A DNA stretch of 25,259 nucleotides. Source: a virus. Below the pieces are notes generated by a model that worked only from the letters and a program-made list of their open reading frames with translations, searched no databases and was not told the origin of the DNA. The stretch covers positions 1-25,259 of IMG/VR virus record IMGVR_UViG_3300042549_011226, one strand, 5' to 3'. How positions within the stretch are numbered: position 1 is the stretch's first letter; every line of letters begins with the position of its first letter. The translations under genes were made by a program, and so were the position numbers. Shown here piece after piece: positions 23,518 through 25,259 of the stretch.

Positions 23518-23586
23518 GTTATTTCCCTTGTAAGTTGTGGCATGTAACGGCCTTAAGGTGTTCCACCACCTTAGGGCCTTTCTTTT
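23514..23586 (+). ncRNA. Sar-like antisense RNA over the antirepressor start
   Basis: A predicted RNA of about 72 nt on the plus strand. It begins at about 23514, after the extended -10 box at 23499-23507, covers the antirepressor start codon (23515-23517) and its ribosome site (complement of 23524-23528), and ends at a terminator at 23549-23586. The terminator stem has 12 bp, all paired in the plus-strand RNA (one G-U), while the minus-strand RNA would carry a C-A mismatch. The TTTCTTTT tract is also on the plus strand. In P22 the sar RNA, about 70 nt long, similarly lies between arc and ant and represses ant translation. Promoter and terminator are visible; expression is a prediction. Confidence 0.65.
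23549..23586 (+). terminator. Intrinsic terminator of the sar-like RNA
   Basis: Arms GGCCTTAAGGTG (23549-23560) and CACCTTAGGGCC (23567-23578), with loop TTCCAC, are followed by TTTCTTTT (23579-23586). The only imperfect pair is G-U in the plus-strand RNA, but C-A on the other strand, so the element favours plus-strand transcription. No plus-strand protein gene ends here. Confidence 0.8.
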
Positions 23587-23595
23587 GGCTGCTGA

Positions 23596-24309
23596 TTACG
23601 CGCATTTCTGCACCGCCTTTAAATAATCCCGTTTGGGCTGCCGCCCCGATCGCAAGCCTTCCAGCCTTTGCGCCTCTTCTTCCAACTCACTTCTCCCTGG
23701 TGTGGCATAAATCCGCGCACTGGCGGTGCTGCTCTGGCCCAGCGCATAGGCCACTTGCGCATACGGGTCTTTAGCCACAGTTTCCCTCATAATATTCCGC
23801 GCCTTTGTATGCCGAAACCAGTGTGGCGAAGCATCTGCAGGCAAGCCCGCCTTGGCCGCCCACTCTGCCAGCCGCGCCTGATAGCTACGCACCGACAAAG
23901 CCATGCCTTCTTTACGCCCCACCACCAAAGGCCCATCCACAATACGGTTCAACGCCAGCAATTGCCGCAGGGCCGCCGCCGCCGCATTGTTCAAGATGTA
24001 GCAATGGGCATTGCGCTCAGTTACCCGCTGCGCTTTTTGTGTCAGTGGATCCAACACCACCACACCTGCCTCTTTTAGCACCTTACCTTTCACCCCCTTC
24101 CGTTTTTCAGCCGCGATATACAAACGCCCATCCGCCAACCAGCGCTCTGCATCTTGCCGAGTAGACGCGGCAAACTCGCTGATGCGCAAGCCGGTTTCCA
24201 GTAAAAACTCATATACCGCCAAATCACGCTGCGCCAATTCATCGGCTCTATGCGCCTTTAGTGTCTTGAACAGCTGCTTGAGTTCTGCTTGAGTAAAGTC
24301 GTTATTCAT
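23596..24309 (-). CDS. Stand-alone tyrosine recombinase catalytic domain
   Basis: A 237-residue protein of the tyrosine recombinase family. Visible catalytic residues are Arg42 (TGLRISEF), Lys69-71 (AEKRKG), His163 and Arg166 (PHWFRHTKAR), Gln192 where His is usual (LGQSS), and the Tyr201 nucleophile (ARIYATPG). The usual N-terminal core-binding domain is almost absent: only about 25 residues precede the catalytic fold. The start at 24309 is chosen over an ATG at 24315 because AAGGAG sits 6 nt before the former and directly abuts the latter. It lies between the Arc-like gene (19 bp upstream) and the antirepressor. The role is unknown: possibly DNA inversion, or a captured recombinase. It is distinct from the integrase at 1-1059. 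Confidence 0.85.
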   Translation of the reverse strand: MNNDFTQAELKQLFKTLKAHRADELAQRDLAVYEFLLETGLRISEFAASTRQDAERWLADGRLYIAAEKRKGVKGKVLKEAGVVVLDPLTQKAQRVTERNAHCYILNNAAAAALRQLLALNRIVDGPLVVGRKEGMALSVRSYQARLAEWAAKAGLPADASPHWFRHTKARNIMRETVAKDPYAQVAYALGQSSTASARIYATPGRSELEEEAQRLEGLRSGRQPKRDYLKAVQKCA

Positions 24310-24328
24310 CGTCATCTCCTTAAAACGT

Positions 24329-24496
24329 TTAAGAGGCTAATTCGACGCTGGGTTCAGACTCTTTCTGTTTTAAGCCCTCTTGAATAAAAAATAAAATCTG
24401 ACCGTTCACTGAACGACAACTGTGCTCAGCCTCTTCCTTTACCTTCTCTGCCAGCTCAGGAGGAACTCTGAGTTGCATCAATACCTTAGAAACCAT
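24329..24496 (-). CDS. Arc-like ribbon-helix-helix repressor
   Basis: A 55-residue protein: MVSKVLMQLRVPPELAEKVK, then EEAEHSCRSVNGQILFFIQE, then GLKQKESEPSVELAS. It has the ribbon-helix-helix layout: a beta strand (residues 4-10), a first helix (13-25), the turn RSVNG (28-32) and a second helix (33-44). Length and pattern closely follow P22 Arc (53 residues, with RSVNSEI at the same place). RHH dimers bind DNA with the paired strand. The AGAGGA ribosome site is 7 nt before the ATG. It is the first gene of an operon continuing into a recombinase and the antirepressor, and is divergent from the Mnt-like gene. It would repress its own promoter (24557-24585). Confidence 0.85.
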   Translation of the reverse strand: MVSKVLMQLRVPPELAEKVKEEAEHSCRSVNGQILFFIQEGLKQKESEPSVELAS

Positions 24497-24535
24497 TTTC
24501 AAATCCTCTTTCTAAACTCTGGTTGTTTTTAAATA

Positions 24536-24634
24536 ATGGCCTAGGGCCATACATACACAATAAATACTCTTAGTGGCAAAGTCAATAAAAAATATGGCCC
24601 TAGGCCACTAATTGCAATGATGGCTATCTGCCAT
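24536..24634. promoter_or_regulatory. Shared operators between the Arc-like and Mnt-like genes
   Basis: Three copies of ATGGC-N5-GCCAT lie at 24536-24550, 24594-24608 (last base C instead of T) and 24620-24634. The first sits at the expected start site of the Arc-like gene, the second directly upstream of its -35 box, the third fills the spacer of the Mnt-like promoter. A half-site (GTGGC, 24573-24577) lies between. Arc-type and Mnt-type repressors bind such dyads as paired dimers. Confidence 0.75.
24557..24585 (-). promoter_or_regulatory. Promoter of the Arc-like/recombinase/antirepressor operon
   Basis: On the minus strand, TTGACT (24580-24585) and TATTGT (24557-24562) are separated by 17 bp. 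Transcription would begin near 24550, at the edge of the first ATGGC-N5-GCCAT operator, leaving a leader of about 54 nt before the Arc-like ATG. Confidence 0.65.
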
Positions 24635-24640
24635 TACTAT
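24612..24640 (+). promoter_or_regulatory. Promoter of the Mnt-like gene
   Basis: TTGCAA (24612-24617) and TACTAT (24635-24640) are separated by 17 bp. Operator 24620-24634 fills the spacer exactly, so the promoter is probably autoregulated. The start would be near 24647, directly at the ATG (24648), giving a leaderless mRNA. Confidence 0.65.
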
Positions 24641-24647
24641 TGACCCC

Positions 24648-24926
24648 ATGCCTAAACAACTCACCCCTAGTCGCACAGCTGATAAGTACATTCTTCGTCT
24701 ACCAGATGGGATGAGAGATCTTATTGCCACAACGGCCAAGACCAACAACCGCACCATGAACGCAGAAATTGTTGCTCGTTTACAAAACTCTTTTGAAACT
24801 GAGCATTCAACCGAGAGCAACCTAAACACTGAAACCATAAAAAAAATGCTGCTCGATCAAGAGCAGCACTTAGAAGAAAAAATTAACAACGCCATGAGCG
24901 AGCTACTTAAAGTACTCAAGCCATAA
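24648..24926 (+). CDS. Mnt-like ribbon-helix-helix repressor
   Basis: A 92-residue protein. After a short N-terminal arm it has an RHH domain at about residues 12-50: YILRLPDG forms the strand, MRDLIATTAKTNN the first helix, RTMNAEI the conserved turn, and ARLQNSF the second helix. Residues 58-92 are predicted helix/coiled coil (ETIKKMLLDQEQHLEEKINN), like the tetramerising tail of P22 Mnt (about 83 residues). It is divergent from the Arc-like gene and separated from it by about 150 bp holding three dyad operators. The expected role is repression of the arc-ant operon in the prophage. It has no ribosome site and is probably leaderless. It ends in a bidirectional terminator. Confidence 0.8.
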   Translation: MPKQLTPSRTADKYILRLPDGMRDLIATTAKTNNRTMNAEIVARLQNSFETEHSTESNLNTETIKKMLLDQEQHLEEKINNAMSELLKVLKP

Positions 24927-24954
24927 AAAAAAGCCAGCATTCGCTGGCTTTTTT
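24927..24954. terminator. Bidirectional intrinsic terminator
   Basis: A GCCAGC-ATTC-GCTGGC stem (24933-24948) is flanked by a run of A on the left and T on the right. It directly follows the Mnt-like stop codon and separates that gene from the IS-disrupted gene. Confidence 0.9.
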
Positions 24955-25003
24955 AGGCACTATTTGCTTACAAAAAACTTCCTCTAAACTACCGGTAAAT
25001 AAA

Positions 25004-25134
25004 ATGTCTTTCCTGCCCTTCCTCATTTTTTGCGGCATCATTTTTGGAGCTTTTTATTTCTTTTTTTCTTCCAGAGAGCGGCGCAACCCACGAGGCAATC
25101 AATATATTTGCTCAACATGCGGCTGCAAAACACC
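25004..25134 (+). pseudogene. Small membrane protein with zinc-ribbon start, truncated by an IS element
   Basis: A 5'-end remnant: about 43 original codons remain, reading MSFLPFLIFCGIIFGAFYFF (a hydrophobic membrane segment at residues 3-21), then SSRERRNPRGNQYICSTCGCKT. The CxxCG knuckle suggests the first half of a zinc ribbon; the second pair of cysteines would have followed and is missing. After about 25134 the frame continues into IS sequence and stops at 25222, giving a chimeric 72-residue frame that is unlikely to be functional. What the intact gene did is unknown. Confidence 0.65.
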
Positions 25135-25259
25135 TGAATCACACCGGGTTTCGCGGAGGCTCCAATTCTTGAGAGAATGGCGCCATGAAGAAATCAACTC
25201 ACTTTTCCCCCGAAGTCCGTGAACGAGCAGTTCGCATGGTCATTGAACACCTTGCTGAA
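25135..25259 (+). mobile_element. Left end of an IS3-family insertion sequence
   Basis: The IS appears to begin near 25135 (TGAATCACACCGGGTTT), a sequence of the kind seen at the ends of IS3-group elements, followed by the transposase start at 25185. The element runs off the right edge, so its other end, its target duplication and its completeness cannot be seen. The exact first base is an estimate from the break in the 25004 gene. Confidence 0.6.
25185..25259 (+). CDS. IS3-family transposase OrfA (partial)
   Basis: Only the first 25 codons are in the window: MKKSTHFSPEVRERAVRMVI, then EHLAE. This is the characteristic start of IS3-family OrfA helix-turn-helix proteins, which bind the IS ends. 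OrfB (the DDE catalytic part) would lie beyond the right edge and is usually expressed by -1 frameshifting. Family call is good; subgroup is not decided. Confidence 0.85.
   Translation, partial: MKKSTHFSPEVRERAVRMVIEHLAE

Noticed and set aside
23549-23586. Hairpin read as a terminator for the recombinase gene on the minus strand
   Set aside because: On the minus strand there is no T tract after the stem and one C-A mismatch; the plus strand fits better in both respects.
1-25259. tRNA or rRNA genes and an attachment core
   Set aside because: No cloverleaf or rRNA-like segment was noticed, and no direct repeat could be tested because the host flanks are outside the window.

Overview
The window looks like most of an integrated tailed prophage (siphovirus-type, about 25 kb visible) in a Gram-negative host. 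The CII (CP76) regulator, the DUF4224/integrase pair and the codon use suggest a betaproteobacterium, possibly Neisseriales, but that is a weak inference. All genes are on the minus strand except the C1-type repressor (6387-6719) and the genes at the right edge.

Layout. (1) 1-6282, minus: an early operon read right to left: Cro-like regulator, CII-like regulator, three or four small unknown genes, primase/helicase, zinc-ribbon protein, DUF4224 protein, tyrosine integrase. It starts at a near-consensus promoter (6309-6337). (2) 6283-6719: a lambda-like switch with three operators spaced exactly 24 bp between divergent promoters, a repressor on the plus strand whose mRNA is probably leaderless, and a terminator at 6718-6743. 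(3) 6748-21877, minus: structural operon from a fused protease-scaffold-capsid gene through head-tail connectors, tail tube and tape measure to baseplate or fibre genes. (4) 21979-24926: a second regulatory module with the plan of the P22 immI region: two divergent ribbon-helix-helix regulators the size of Arc and Mnt, a shared operator region, a BRO-N antirepressor, and a probable antisense RNA like sar over the antirepressor start. Unlike P22, a tyrosine recombinase gene sits between the arc-like and ant-like genes. (5) 24927-25259: a terminator, a small membrane/zinc-ribbon gene cut by an IS3-family element, and the first 25 codons of its transposase.

How it may work: C1 holds the early promoter off from the 24-bp operator array. 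The antirepressor would inactivate C1, and is itself held off by the Mnt-like and Arc-like proteins and by the antisense RNA. Structural genes lie directly downstream of the antirepressor operon, separated by a strong intrinsic terminator just before the capsid gene. No terminase, portal, holin or endolysin was recognised. They may lie to the right of the IS element, or be lost.

Six small coding or RNA features not obvious as long reading frames are listed: an Arc-like protein (55 aa), a 55-aa gene ahead of the tail tube, a 17-aa reading frame with a perfect Shine-Dalgarno sequence, the sar-like RNA, the IS-truncated 43-aa protein and the partial transposase. All family assignments were made by eye from motifs, with no database search.
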